Below, in pieces: positions 1-7,705 of a stretch of 64,000 bases of DNA (the first letter of the stretch is position 1; the number at the start of each line of letters is the position of its first letter). A program made the translations under genes and the position numbers. The stretch comes from Streptomyces sp. NBC_01465 (lineage in GTDB: Bacteria; Actinomycetota; Actinomycetes; Streptomycetales; Streptomycetaceae). The stretch spans positions 6,262,001-6,326,000 of the forward strand of contig NZ_CP109467.1 in NCBI RefSeq assembly GCF_036227325.1, in the 5' to 3' direction. The notes beneath the pieces are model-generated. The model was given only the letters and a program-made list of their open reading frames with translations. It was not told where the DNA came from and did no database searches.

Positions 1-1
1 C

Positions 2-1423
2 CTCCTCACGGAGCCGGACGTCGGCTCGGACCCGGCGCGCCTCGCGACGACGGCGGTGCCCGACGGCGATGCGTACATCCTCGACGGCGTAAAACTCTGG
101 ACGACCAATGGCGTGGTCGCCGATCTCCTGGTCGTCATGGCGCGCGTCCCCAAGTCCGAGACGTCCAAGGGCGGCATCACCGCCTTCGTGGTCGAGGCGG
201 ACGCGCCGGGCGTCACGGTCGAGAACCGCAACGCCTTCATGGGGCTGCGCGGTCTGGAGAACGGCGTCACCCGCTTCCACCAGGTCCGCGTCCCTGCGGC
301 GAACCGCATCGGCCCGGAGGGCGCGGGCCTCAAGATCGCCCTGACCACGCTCAATACGGGGCGCTTGTCCCTTCCCGCGATGTGCGTGGGCGCGGGGAAG
401 TGGTGTCTGAAGATCGCCCGCGAGTGGTCCTCGGTACGGGAACAGTGGGGCAAGCCGGTCGCCCAGCACGAGGCGGTGGGCGGGAAGATCGCCTTCATCG
501 CGGCGACGACGTTCGCCCTGGAGGCGATCCTGGACCTTTCGTCACAGATGGCGGACGAGGACCGCAACGACATCCGCATCGAGGCGGCGCTCGCCAAGCT
601 CTACGGCTCGGAGATGGGCTGGCTGATGGCGGACGAACTGGTCCAGATCAGGGGCGGCCGCGGCTTCGAGACGGCCGACTCCCTTGCCGCACGCGGCGAG
701 CGGGCCGTTCCTGCCGAGCAGGTCCTGCGCGACATGCGCATCAACCGCATCTTCGAGGGCTCGACGGAGATCATGCACCTGCTGATCGCCCGCGAGGCGG
801 TCGACGCCCACCTGAAGGTCGCAGGCGACCTGATCGACCCGGAGAAGAACCTCTCGGCCAAGGCGAAGGCGGGCGCCCAGGCCGGGGCCTTCTATGCCCG
901 CTGGCTCCCGAAGCTGGTCGCGGGACCGGGTCAACTCCCGCGCAGTTACGCGGAGTTCCACCCGCAGGACCATCCTGACCTCTCGGGCCATCTGCGCTAC
1001 GTGGAACGTTCGGCGCGCAAGCTGGCCCGCTCGACGTTCTACGCGATGTCGCGCTGGCAGGGCCGCATGGAGACCAAACAGGGCTTCCTCGGCCGGATCG
1101 TGGACATCGGCGCGGAGCTCTTCGCGATGAGCGCGGCCTGCGTACGGGCCGAACTCCTGCGCACCACCGAGGAGTACGGCCGCGAGGCGTACCAGCTGGC
1201 GGACGCGTTCTGCCGCCAGTCCCGCATCCGCACCGACGAACTCTTCGCCCGCCTCTGGACGAACACCGACGACCTGGACCGCAAGGTCGTCACGGGCGTC
1301 CTGTCGGGTACGTACAACTGGCTGGAACAGGGCATCGTCGACCCCTCGGGCGAAGGCCCCTGGATCGCGGACGCCACCCCCGGCCCGACGACGAAGGACA
1401 ACGTCCACCGCCCCGTCCGCTGA
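2..1423 (+). CDS. Acyl-CoA dehydrogenase, C-terminal part (5' end outside window)
   Basis: FAD-dependent acyl-CoA dehydrogenase of fatty-acid or branched acyl-CoA beta-oxidation. The reading frame is open from base 2, so the start codon lies upstream and 473 residues are visible. The fragment begins with the family signature LTEPDVGSD. The FAD/substrate core follows, with GRLSLPAMCVG and the stretch from REWSSVREQWGKP. The catalytic-base segment RINRIFEGSTE places the presumed catalytic Glu at about residue 252 of the fragment. About 200 residues follow it, so this is the long (about 600-residue) very-long-chain/ACAD9-like type rather than the 380-residue short type. Substrate cannot be told from sequence. 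It converges with the small membrane-protein gene that ends at 1437. The family call is firm; the chain-length assignment is inference. Confidence 0.93.
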   Translation, partial: LLTEPDVGSDPARLATTAVPDGDAYILDGVKLWTTNGVVADLLVVMARVPKSETSKGGITAFVVEADAPGVTVENRNAFMGLRGLENGVTRFHQVRVPAANRIGPEGAGLKIALTTLNTGRLSLPAMCVGAGKWCLKIAREWSSVREQWGKPVAQHEAVGGKIAFIAATTFALEAILDLSSQMADEDRNDIRIEAALAKLYGSEMGWLMADELVQIRGGRGFETADSLAARGERAVPAEQVLRDMRINRIFEGSTEIMHLLIAREAVDAHLKVAGDLIDPEKNLSAKAKAGAQAGAFYARWLPKLVAGPGQLPRSYAEFHPQDHPDLSGHLRYVERSARKLARSTFYAMSRWQGRMETKQGFLGRIVDIGAELFAMSAACVRAELLRTTEEYGREAYQLADAFCRQSRIRTDELFARLWTNTDDLDRKVVTGVLSGTYNWLEQGIVDPSGEGPWIADATPGPTTKDNVHRPVR

Positions 1424-1436
1424 GACGCGGACCGGC

Positions 1437-1625
1437 TCAGGCGCTGTCGCGCTCCGCGCGGCGGCGCCTTGCGACGTACACCGCAGCGCCCGCGAACCCT
1501 GCGGCGACGACGGTGAACTCGGCCACCAGCCCCCAGCGGTGCGCGACGAGGACCGTGCGCAGGCTGCCCAGAGTCATGACGGCCATGAAGACGAACAGCC
1601 AGAAGAGAACGCGCCATTTGGGCAT
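1437..1625 (-). CDS. Small two-helix membrane protein
   Basis: A 62-residue hypothetical protein starting MPKWRVLFWLFVF. It has two hydrophobic helices, at about residues 6-22 and 33-52. These are separated by a short polar loop (RTVLVAHRW) and followed by a basic tail (ARRRRAER), so both termini are probably cytoplasmic. No family was recognised. Codon use is normal for the window, with G/C third positions. The gene diverges from the AroA-like gene, with about 97 bp between the starts. Function is unknown. Confidence 0.6.
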   Translation of the reverse strand: MPKWRVLFWLFVFMAVMTLGSLRTVLVAHRWGLVAEFTVVAAGFAGAAVYVARRRRAERDSA

Positions 1626-1722
1626 GCGCGGATGCTACCTGCGCCTCGCACGCTCCCGCAGCGCGTCCAACGCGTGAAACGCACCCCCGCCCCTCACTCC
1701 GGACCGGGCAAAATCTCCCCTC

Positions 1723-2949
1723 ATGACCGAGATCGAAATCCCCGGCTCCAAGTCCGTGACCGCCCGCGCCCTCTTCCTCGCCGCGGCGGCCGAGGGCACC
1801 ACCACCCTCCTTCGGCCCCTCGTCTCAGACGACACCGAGGGCTTCGCCGAGGGCCTCGTCAGTCTCGGTTACGACGTCGAGCGCGCCCCCGGCGCCTGGC
1901 GCATCCAGGGCCGCCCCGAAGGCCCCGCGGCCACCGACGCGGACGTCTACTGCCGCGACGGCGCGACCACCGCCCGCTTCCTGCCCACCCTCGCCGCCGC
2001 CGGCCACGGTACGTACCGCTTCGACGCCTCCGCCCAGATGCGCCGCCGCCCCCTGGCCCCGCTCACCCGCGCCCTCCAGGAACTCGGCGTCGACCTCACC
2101 CACGACGGGGCCGAAGGCCACCACCCCCTGCGCATCGCCGCACACGGGATCAAGGGCGGCGAACTCACCCTGGATGCAGGCCAGTCGTCCCAGTACCTGA
2201 CCGCCCTGCTCCTCCTCGGCCCACTCACCGCCGAGGGCCTGCGCATCACCGTCACGGACCTCGTCTCGGCCCCGTACATCGAGATCACCCTTGCGATGAT
2301 GCGCAGTTTCGGCGCCCGCCCCACCCGCGAGGGCAACGTCTTCTCAGTCCCGCCCACCGGCTACCGCGCCACTACATACGCGATCGAGCCCGACGCCTCC
2401 ACCGCGAGCTACTTCTTCGCGACGGCCGCCCTCACGCCCGGCCGCGAGGTGACGGTCCCCGGCCTGGGCACCGGAGCCCTCCAGGGCGACCTGGGCTTCG
2501 TCGAGGTCCTGTCGCGCATGGGCGCGGACGTCCGTACGACGGCCGACGCGACCACCGTCACGGGACCGGACCGCCTCACCGGCCTCACGGTCAACATGCG
2601 TGACATCTCCGACACGATGCCGACGCTGGCGGCGATCGCCCCGTACGCATCAACTCCCGTACGGATCGAGGACGTCGGCAACACCCGCGTCAAGGAGTGC
2701 GACCGCCTGGAGGCCTGCGCCGACAACCTTCGCGCGCTCGGTATCGAGGTCGCCACAGGCCCGGACTGGATCGAGATCCGGCCGGGGACACCTCGCCCGG
2801 CCGAGATCACCACGCACGGCGACCACCGCATCGTGATGTCGTTCGCGGTGACGGGCCTGCGCACCCCGGGCATCACCTTCGACGACCCGGGCTGCGTCCG
2901 CAAAACCTTCCCCGGCTTCCACGAGGCCTTCGCGGCGTTCACGCGGTAG
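1723..2949 (+). CDS. aroA: 3-phosphoshikimate 1-carboxyvinyltransferase (EPSP synthase), Ala-variant
   Basis: EPSP synthase joins shikimate-3-phosphate and phosphoenolpyruvate in the chorismate pathway. Its 408 residues are normal for the family. Visible motifs are GSKSVTAR (Lys10/Ser11, substrate binding), QSSQYLTALLL, SDTMPTLAAIAP, RVKECDRLEA, HGDHRIVMS and the C-terminal CVRKTFPGF. The phosphoenolpyruvate loop reads DGATTAR. This puts Ala81 where glyphosate-sensitive enzymes have Gly (NAGTAMR in E. coli), the same change seen in glyphosate-tolerant class II enzymes. The segment FDASAQMRRRP also resembles class II more than E. coli. It stands alone rather than in an aro operon, so it may be a second copy; the window cannot show this. 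The last 11 bp overlap the convergent ArsR gene. No good ribosome-binding site precedes ATG 1723. Confidence 0.9.
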   Translation: MTEIEIPGSKSVTARALFLAAAAEGTTTLLRPLVSDDTEGFAEGLVSLGYDVERAPGAWRIQGRPEGPAATDADVYCRDGATTARFLPTLAAAGHGTYRFDASAQMRRRPLAPLTRALQELGVDLTHDGAEGHHPLRIAAHGIKGGELTLDAGQSSQYLTALLLLGPLTAEGLRITVTDLVSAPYIEITLAMMRSFGARPTREGNVFSVPPTGYRATTYAIEPDASTASYFFATAALTPGREVTVPGLGTGALQGDLGFVEVLSRMGADVRTTADATTVTGPDRLTGLTVNMRDISDTMPTLAAIAPYASTPVRIEDVGNTRVKECDRLEACADNLRALGIEVATGPDWIEIRPGTPRPAEITTHGDHRIVMSFAVTGLRTPGITFDDPGCVRKTFPGFHEAFAAFTR

Positions 2950-3277
2950 GCGGGGTCCACTCTCTCACCAGGTCGAGCAGCCCGGGGAAGCGGGCATCGA
3001 GGTCGTCGACGCGCACGAGGCTGCGCCGCTCGAGACCGTACTGCCGCTGTCTGGTCACGCCCGCCTCGCGCAGCGCCTTGAAGTGATGGGTCAGCGACGA
3101 CTTGGGCCGGTCGATCCCGAACCAGGCGCAGGTGCGGTCCGACTCCGGTGATTCCAGCAGGAGTTTGCGGACGATGCCCAGCCGGAGCGGATCGCTGAGC
3201 GCGCCGAGGACGGTCTCCAGGCGCAGCTCGGCGACGGCGGGTTCGGGCAGGGGCTCCGGGAGGACTGCGGACGGCAC
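2939..3277 (-). CDS. ArsR-family winged-helix regulator
   Basis: A 112-residue DNA-binding repressor. The ArsR core runs from LGALSDPLRLGIVRKLL to the recognition region DRPKSSLTHHFKALREAGV, then the wing RQRQYGLERRSLVR. No obvious metal-binding CxC motif is visible, so it is probably not a metal sensor. I chose GTG 3277 because GAGGGAG lies 7 bases upstream of it. ATG codons at 3292 and 3301 are in frame but lack that spacing. The gene diverges from an MFS exporter, and the intergenic region holds repeated TCGTACTG-type half sites. This is the usual picture of a regulator controlling itself and an efflux pump. The inducer is unknown. Confidence 0.85.
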   Translation of the reverse strand: MPSAVLPEPLPEPAVAELRLETVLGALSDPLRLGIVRKLLLESPESDRTCAWFGIDRPKSSLTHHFKALREAGVTRQRQYGLERRSLVRVDDLDARFPGLLDLVREWTPPTA

Positions 3278-3301
3278 GGGGGTCTCCCTCATCGATCTCA
3301 T

Positions 3302-3351
3302 CAGTACGACTTGAATCGTACTGCATGCTAAGTTCGAGAAAACTCGTACTG
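3302..3351. promoter_or_regulatory. Probable operator between arsR-type gene and MFS gene
   Basis: A perfect 8-bp inverted repeat, CAGTACGA (3302-3309) and TCGTACTG (3316-3323), is separated by 6 bp. A third copy of TCGTACTG lies at 3344-3351. It sits in the divergent promoter region, the expected position for the adjacent ArsR-family repressor to act on both genes. Binding is inferred, not shown. Confidence 0.6.
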
Positions 3352-3373
3352 AAGCTCGGTGAGGGAGACCCCC

Positions 3374-4600
3374 GTGACGTCTGTCCGGCATGCCCGCGTA
3401 CCAGCCCGGTCCACCCACAACCCGTCGCCCCCGGCCCCCCGCCGCTGGATCTGGCTCGCGGCCTGGCCGGTGACGGCGGTGTTCGTCCTCTCCAACGCGG
3501 CGACCCCGCTCTACGGCCTCTGGCAGCGCGAAATCGGCTTCTCCAGGGGCGTGTTGACCGTCGTCTTCGCCTGCTACATCGCCGGCCTGATCGCCTCGCT
3601 CCTCGTTTCCGGCGTCCTCTCCGACCGCATCGGCCGCAAACCGGTCCTCCTCCCCGCCCTGGCCCTCGCCCTCCTCGCCTGCGGAATCTTCGCCACGGCC
3701 GACTCGGTGGCGGCACTGATCGCGGCCCGGCTGCTCACCGGCATCGCGGTCGGGGCCGCCGTCTCGGCCGGAATGGCGGCGGTGACGGACGTGGCGGGCC
3801 CCGACCGCACCCGCCTGGCGGCGCTCCTCGCCTCCTGCGCGATGGTGCTGGGCGCCGGGCTCGGCCCGCTGCTCTCGGGCGTACTGTCTGAACTCGCCCC
3901 CGCCCCGACGGTCACGGTCTTCGCGGTGGAGGCGGCCCTCCTGGTCTCGGCGCTCGTGGTCGCCGTACGGATGCCGCTGCGCCGCCCGGACCGCGCACAG
4001 GCCCCCGCGTCCTGGATCCGCATCCCCTCGGTCCCGCGCGCGAACCGGCGCCAACTCGCCCTCGGGATCGCGGTGTTCGCCCCCGGAATCACCGCAACGT
4101 CCTTCGTCCTCTCGCTCGGCCCCTCCCTCCTCTCCTCCCTCCTCGGCACGGAGAGCCGGATGGTGGCCGGGGCGATGGCCTTCGTGATGTTCCTGGCCGC
4201 GACAGCGGTGCAGTTCGCGGTCCGCGCCCTGCGGATCAGGTCCGTCCTCCTGGCCGGCGCGACGAGCACGGCCCTGGCGATGCTGGCCCTGATCGCAGCC
4301 GTACGCACCGAATCGCCCGCCCTGCTGATCACCGCCGCGATCCTGGCCGGCGCGGGTCAGGGTGCGGGTCAGCTCGGCGGCCTCACGCTGCTGAACTCCA
4401 CGATCCCGGCCCGCCGCCTGGCCGAGGCCAACTCGGCGCTGAACATGGGCGGTTACCTCCCGGCGGGCGCGCTCCCCGTCGCCGCCGGCTATCTCAGCGA
4501 TGCGGTGGGGCTGTCCACGGGGGCGACGGTCTTCGCCGTACTGCTGACCGCCCTGGCGGCGCTCGGGGCCGTCACGGTCTTGCGGGTCCCGGCCGAATGA
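3374..4600 (+). CDS. MFS efflux transporter
   Basis: A 408-residue major-facilitator membrane protein, probably a drug/proton antiporter with 12 membrane helices. It shows the loop 2-3 signature SGVLSDRIGRKPVLL. The antiporter-like helix 5 segment is degenerate. An upstream GTG at 3359 is in frame. GTG 3374 is preferred because GAGGGAG (3361-3367) is correctly placed for it. The divergent ArsR gene has the mirror-image arrangement, and the two 5' leaders are near-perfect inverted copies. Regulation by the neighbouring ArsR protein is likely from position. The substrate cannot be predicted. Confidence 0.88.
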   Translation: MTSVRHARVPARSTHNPSPPAPRRWIWLAAWPVTAVFVLSNAATPLYGLWQREIGFSRGVLTVVFACYIAGLIASLLVSGVLSDRIGRKPVLLPALALALLACGIFATADSVAALIAARLLTGIAVGAAVSAGMAAVTDVAGPDRTRLAALLASCAMVLGAGLGPLLSGVLSELAPAPTVTVFAVEAALLVSALVVAVRMPLRRPDRAQAPASWIRIPSVPRANRRQLALGIAVFAPGITATSFVLSLGPSLLSSLLGTESRMVAGAMAFVMFLAATAVQFAVRALRIRSVLLAGATSTALAMLALIAAVRTESPALLITAAILAGAGQGAGQLGGLTLLNSTIPARRLAEANSALNMGGYLPAGALPVAAGYLSDAVGLSTGATVFAVLLTALAALGAVTVLRVPAE

Positions 4601-4607
4601 CTTAATC

Positions 4608-4635
4608 TAACCAAGTTAAATTCGTAACTCGGTTA
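4608..4635. promoter_or_regulatory. Two TAACC-N-RGTTA operator-like sites upstream of helD
   Basis: TAACCAAGTTA (4608-4618) and TAACTCGGTTA (4625-4635) both fit the near-palindrome TAACYNRGTTA, read on either strand. Their centres are 17 bp apart. They lie between the MFS stop codon and the helD start. The same pattern occurs as GTAACCGGGTTAC upstream of the convergent TetR gene. The TetR protein therefore probably controls helD as well as itself. This is an inference from sequence identity of the sites. Confidence 0.6.
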
Positions 4636-4656
4636 AAGTTGTTCAGGGGGTGCTGG

Positions 4657-6591
4657 ATGAAGGAACTCGACCAGGAGCGCGCATACGTAGAGCGGTGCAG
4701 GGCCGGACTGCGCCGGATGCTGGAGGGGGCCCACGAGAACGTCATCGCGGGCGAGACCGTCTCCGCCGACCGCTTCGGCGCCGAGCGGCTCGGCCGGTAT
4801 CTGAAGAGCCTGGCCAAGGAGATGAGCGAGGAGCCCGACGGGCCGCCGTTCTTCGGGCGCCTGGACTTCGACTCCGGGGAGCACGGCGGCCGCAGCCACC
4901 ACATCGGCCGGCGGCACATCTCCGGCGAGACGGGCGCGCTGCCCGTGGTGATCGACTGGCGCGCACCGGTGTCGAAGGTCTTCTACCAGGCGAGCGGCCG
5001 CGACCCGCAAGGCGTGGCCGTACGCCGCCGCTTCGGCTGGTCCGGTTCGGGTACGGAGCTGACCGGGTTCGAGGACGAGCTCCTGGCGGACGGAGCGGAG
5101 ACGAGCAGCAAGCTCCTGGCGGCCGAGATCGAGCGCCCCAGGGTCGGCCCGATGCGCGACATCGTCGCCACCATCCAGCCCGAACAGGACGACCTGGTCC
5201 GCGCCCGCCTGGAGGAGTCCCTCTGCGTCCAGGGCGCACCGGGCACGGGGAAGACCGCCGTCGGACTGCACCGGGCGGCCTATCTCCTCTACTCCCACCG
5301 CCAACGGCTCCAGCGCGCAGGGGTGTTGGTGCTGGGCCCGAACCGGGCCTTCCTCGGATACATCTCGGCCGTGCTCCCCGCGCTCGGCGAGGTCGACGTC
5401 GAACAGAGCACCATGGAGGAGTTCCTGGCGCGCGGCCCCGTCCTCGGCACCGACAGCGAAGAGGCCGCCGTCATCAAGCACGGCGCCGGCATGGCGCAGG
5501 CGCTGCGCACCGTGCTCTACGGCCGGATCACCAAGCCCACCGAGCCCGTCGCCGTCCGGGACGGTGCGTTCGTCTGGCGCGTGGACGCGGACGACCTGCG
5601 CCGCATCGTCGACGACACCGTGCGCGCGGCGGTCCCGTACAGCGTCGGCCGTGAGCGCGTCCGGTCGCGGATCGTGGCGCTGATGCAACTGCAGGCGGAG
5701 CGGCGCGCGCTGCCGGTCAACGCGGCCTGGGTGCAGCGGACGGGCCGTAGGGTGACGCCCTTCCTCGACGAGGTGTGGCCGACGGTCAAACCGGAGCAGG
5801 TGCTCTTCGAGTTTCTCTGCGAACCGCCGCAGGAGCTGGCAGCCCTCCGGTGGCCCAAGCGGCCGCGCTCCTTCAAGAGCGCGAAGTGGACGGCGGCCGA
5901 CGCCGTACTCCTCGACGAACTCTCAGGCCTGATCGAGCGGCCCGCCGGCTACGGACACGTGATCATCGACGAGGCCCAGGACCTGTCCCCGATGCAGTGC
6001 CGCGCGGTCGCCCGCCGCAGTGAGCACGGCTCGATCACCGTCCTCGGCGACCTCGCCCAGGGCACCGCGCCCTGGGCGGCCCGCTCCTGGACCGAACAAC
6101 TGGAGCTCCTGGGCAAGCCGCAGGCGCAGGTGATCGCCCTGACCACCGGGTTCAGGGTGCCGGCCGCGGTGGTGGAGCTGGCCAACGAGCTCCTGGCCGA
6201 GCTGCACGTGGACGTCCCCGCGACTCGTTCCTTCCGTACCGACGGCCGGCTGCGCACCACCGACGTCACCGACCTCGAGAAGGCGGTCGTCGAGGCGGCG
6301 CGCGAGGCGCTCGGCCACGAGGGATCGATCGGCGTACTGGTCCCGGACGTGCTCACGGAGAGCGTGACGGCGGCGCTCGTCGGCGCACAACTGCCCGTAG
6401 GGGGCGAGAGGTTGACCGTCATGCCGGTCTCGACGGTCAAGGGCCTGGAGTACGACCACGTGATCGTCGCGGAGCCGGCCGACATCGTCGAAGCGGAGAC
6501 CCGCGGCCTCAACCGGCTCTATGTCGCCCTGACCCGGGCGGTGTCACGGCTCGACATCCTCAGTAGCCGTGACTGGATGCCCCGTCACTGA
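4657..6591 (+). CDS. helD: HelD-like superfamily I ATPase (RNA polymerase recycling factor)
   Basis: A UvrD/Rep-like ATPase of the HelD family, which binds RNA polymerase and releases it from stalled complexes or nucleic acid. Start ATG 4657 has AGGGGG 6-7 bases upstream and gives 644 residues, somewhat short for HelD. An N-terminal coiled-coil-like segment (ELDQERAYVERCRAGLRRM) matches the arm that enters the polymerase channel. The Walker A GAPGTGKTAVG is near residue 193. Walker B, IIDEAQDLSP, is near residue 438. The C-terminal helicase motifs VSTVKGLEYDHVIV and LNRLYVALTRA are present. The 3' end overlaps the convergent TetR gene by 32 bp. Some actinobacterial HelD proteins protect against rifampicin; whether this one does is unknown. 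Confidence 0.88.
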   Translation: MKELDQERAYVERCRAGLRRMLEGAHENVIAGETVSADRFGAERLGRYLKSLAKEMSEEPDGPPFFGRLDFDSGEHGGRSHHIGRRHISGETGALPVVIDWRAPVSKVFYQASGRDPQGVAVRRRFGWSGSGTELTGFEDELLADGAETSSKLLAAEIERPRVGPMRDIVATIQPEQDDLVRARLEESLCVQGAPGTGKTAVGLHRAAYLLYSHRQRLQRAGVLVLGPNRAFLGYISAVLPALGEVDVEQSTMEEFLARGPVLGTDSEEAAVIKHGAGMAQALRTVLYGRITKPTEPVAVRDGAFVWRVDADDLRRIVDDTVRAAVPYSVGRERVRSRIVALMQLQAERRALPVNAAWVQRTGRRVTPFLDEVWPTVKPEQVLFEFLCEPPQELAALRWPKRPRSFKSAKWTAADAVLLDELSGLIERPAGYGHVIIDEAQDLSPMQCRAVARRSEHGSITVLGDLAQGTAPWAARSWTEQLELLGKPQAQVIALTTGFRVPAAVVELANELLAELHVDVPATRSFRTDGRLRTTDVTDLEKAVVEAAREALGHEGSIGVLVPDVLTESVTAALVGAQLPVGGERLTVMPVSTVKGLEYDHVIVAEPADIVEAETRGLNRLYVALTRAVSRLDILSSRDWMPRH

Positions 6592-7201
6592 GCAGCGAGA
6601 ACGCCAGCTCGGCGGCGGCCACGGCCTCGGGGTGCACCTGACGGACACTGCGGCCGCCCGCCAGCTCGGCCCAGTTCCTCCGGGCGAGCATCTGCCGTAC
6701 GACGATGAACTGCGCGGCCACCAGCGAGTGGGCGAGCGGCCCCGACGCCGTGCCGGGCGCTTCGGCCAGCGCCCCGGCCAGTGCCTCGGTGTCCGCCGCG
6801 GCGTACTCGGCGACCCTGGCCGTCAGGCTCGGGGTGTCGAACACCAGCCGGTGGAAGGCCAGTACCTGCGGGTGGTCGCAGAGCCCGGTGACCGGATCGT
6901 GCGCGTCGAGTCCCGCCCGGAAGTGCCGGTGCAGCGCCTGCAGCGGAGTGTCGCCGGCCTCGCGGTCCCGCACGACCCCGGCCGACTCGCCCTGGTGATC
7001 GGCGAACCGGTGGAGGACGAGGTCCTCCTTGGACGCGAAGTAGCGGAAGAGCGTCGGCTTGGAGACCTCGGCCGCGGCCGCGATGTCGGCGACGCCCACC
7101 CGGTCGAAGCCGTCGGCCAGGAACATCTCGATGGCGGTGTCGGAGAGGAGCTGGCGGGTGCGGTCCTTCTTGCGCTCGCGCAGACCGGCGGGTTCACTCA
7201 T
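6560..7201 (-). CDS. TetR-family transcriptional regulator
   Basis: A 213-residue regulator with an N-terminal TetR helix-turn-helix (core VADIAAAAEVSKPTLFRYF at about residues 37-55). A ligand-binding C-terminal domain follows, of the type often annotated TetR_C with an AcrR-like fold. A perfect 13-bp palindrome lies 26 bp upstream of the start codon. Related sites occur in front of helD, whose 3' end overlaps this gene by 32 bp. The arrangement suggests a repressor of itself and helD. The ligand is unknown, possibly a hydrophobic antibiotic-like compound, given the family. Confidence 0.9.
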   Translation of the reverse strand: MSEPAGLRERKKDRTRQLLSDTAIEMFLADGFDRVGVADIAAAAEVSKPTLFRYFASKEDLVLHRFADHQGESAGVVRDREAGDTPLQALHRHFRAGLDAHDPVTGLCDHPQVLAFHRLVFDTPSLTARVAEYAAADTEALAGALAEAPGTASGPLAHSLVAAQFIVVRQMLARRNWAELAGGRSVRQVHPEAVAAAELAFSLLSDGASSHGY

Positions 7202-7226
7202 GCCACCACGATATACGGGAACGTTT

Positions 7227-7239
7227 GTAACCGGGTTAC
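7227..7239. promoter_or_regulatory. TetR operator palindrome
   Basis: GTAACCGGGTTAC is a perfect 13-bp palindrome centred on one G. It lies 26 bp upstream of the tetR start and overlaps the stop codon of the upstream ridA-like gene. The core TAACCGGGTTA matches the two sites in front of helD. It is the most likely autoregulatory site of the TetR protein. Confidence 0.65.
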
Positions 7240-7625
7240 GCGGGGAGTGCGGCGAGCGCCTCGATCTCCACCCGGAACGCCGGATGGACCAGCCCCACCA
7301 CCTGCACCAGCGAGCAGGCGGGCGGCCGTTCGACGTCGATGAACTCGTCCCGCACCTTCCGGAACGCCCCCAGATCGGCCAAGTCCGTGAGAAAGACGGT
7401 GAGTTTGGCGACGTCGGCGAGCTCCGCGCCCGCCCCGGCCAGCGCAGCCCGCAGATTCACGAACACCTGCCGTATCTGGGCCTCGGCATCGCCCTCGCCG
7501 ACGATCCGCCCCTCCGCATCCACCGGCACCTGGCCGGAGACGGCGACGGACTTCCCGCTGAAAGCGACCGCGTGGCTGTATCCATTCGTCGGCGGCGTCC
7601 CCTCGGGGCGCAGAAAATGCTCCAC
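7236..7625 (-). CDS. RidA/YjgF/UK114-family protein lacking the catalytic Arg
   Basis: A 129-residue member of the RidA superfamily, which forms trimers with ligand sites between subunits. Recognisable segments are FSGKSVAVSGQVPVD, QIRQVFVNLRAALAGAGA, VAKLTVFLTDL and the C-terminal VEIEALAAL. In true RidA imine deaminases the segment PARSCVEV holds the Arg that binds the substrate carboxylate. Here it reads PACSLVQV, with Cys104 in that place, so 2-iminoacid deaminase activity is doubtful. The start is GTG 7625, with AGGAGG four bases upstream. It is co-directional with tetR. Role unknown. Confidence 0.88.
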   Translation of the reverse strand: MEHFLRPEGTPPTNGYSHAVAFSGKSVAVSGQVPVDAEGRIVGEGDAEAQIRQVFVNLRAALAGAGAELADVAKLTVFLTDLADLGAFRKVRDEFIDVERPPACSLVQVVGLVHPAFRVEIEALAALPA

Positions 7626-7657
7626 CGGACCTCCTCGTCCCGTCCCTACAATCGGTC

Positions 7658-7681
7658 TCTGATCGACGCCAGTTGATCAGA
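7658..7681. promoter_or_regulatory. Inverted repeat between ridA-like and lipoprotein genes
   Basis: TCTGATC (7658-7664) and GATCAGA (7675-7681) form a perfect 7-bp inverted repeat with a 10-bp spacer. It lies in the divergent promoter region. Its position and spacing suit a dimeric regulator, but no candidate regulator is adjacent to the lipoprotein gene. Confidence 0.35.
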
Positions 7682-7705
7682 CTTCAGGGGCGGGGAGCCA
7701 GACAC

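Noticed and set aside
2939..4054. A longer 371-residue reading of the ArsR gene
   Set aside because: The extra N-terminal part is antisense to the MFS gene and Arg/Gly/Glu-rich. The ArsR fold and a well-placed ribosome-binding site support a start at 3277.
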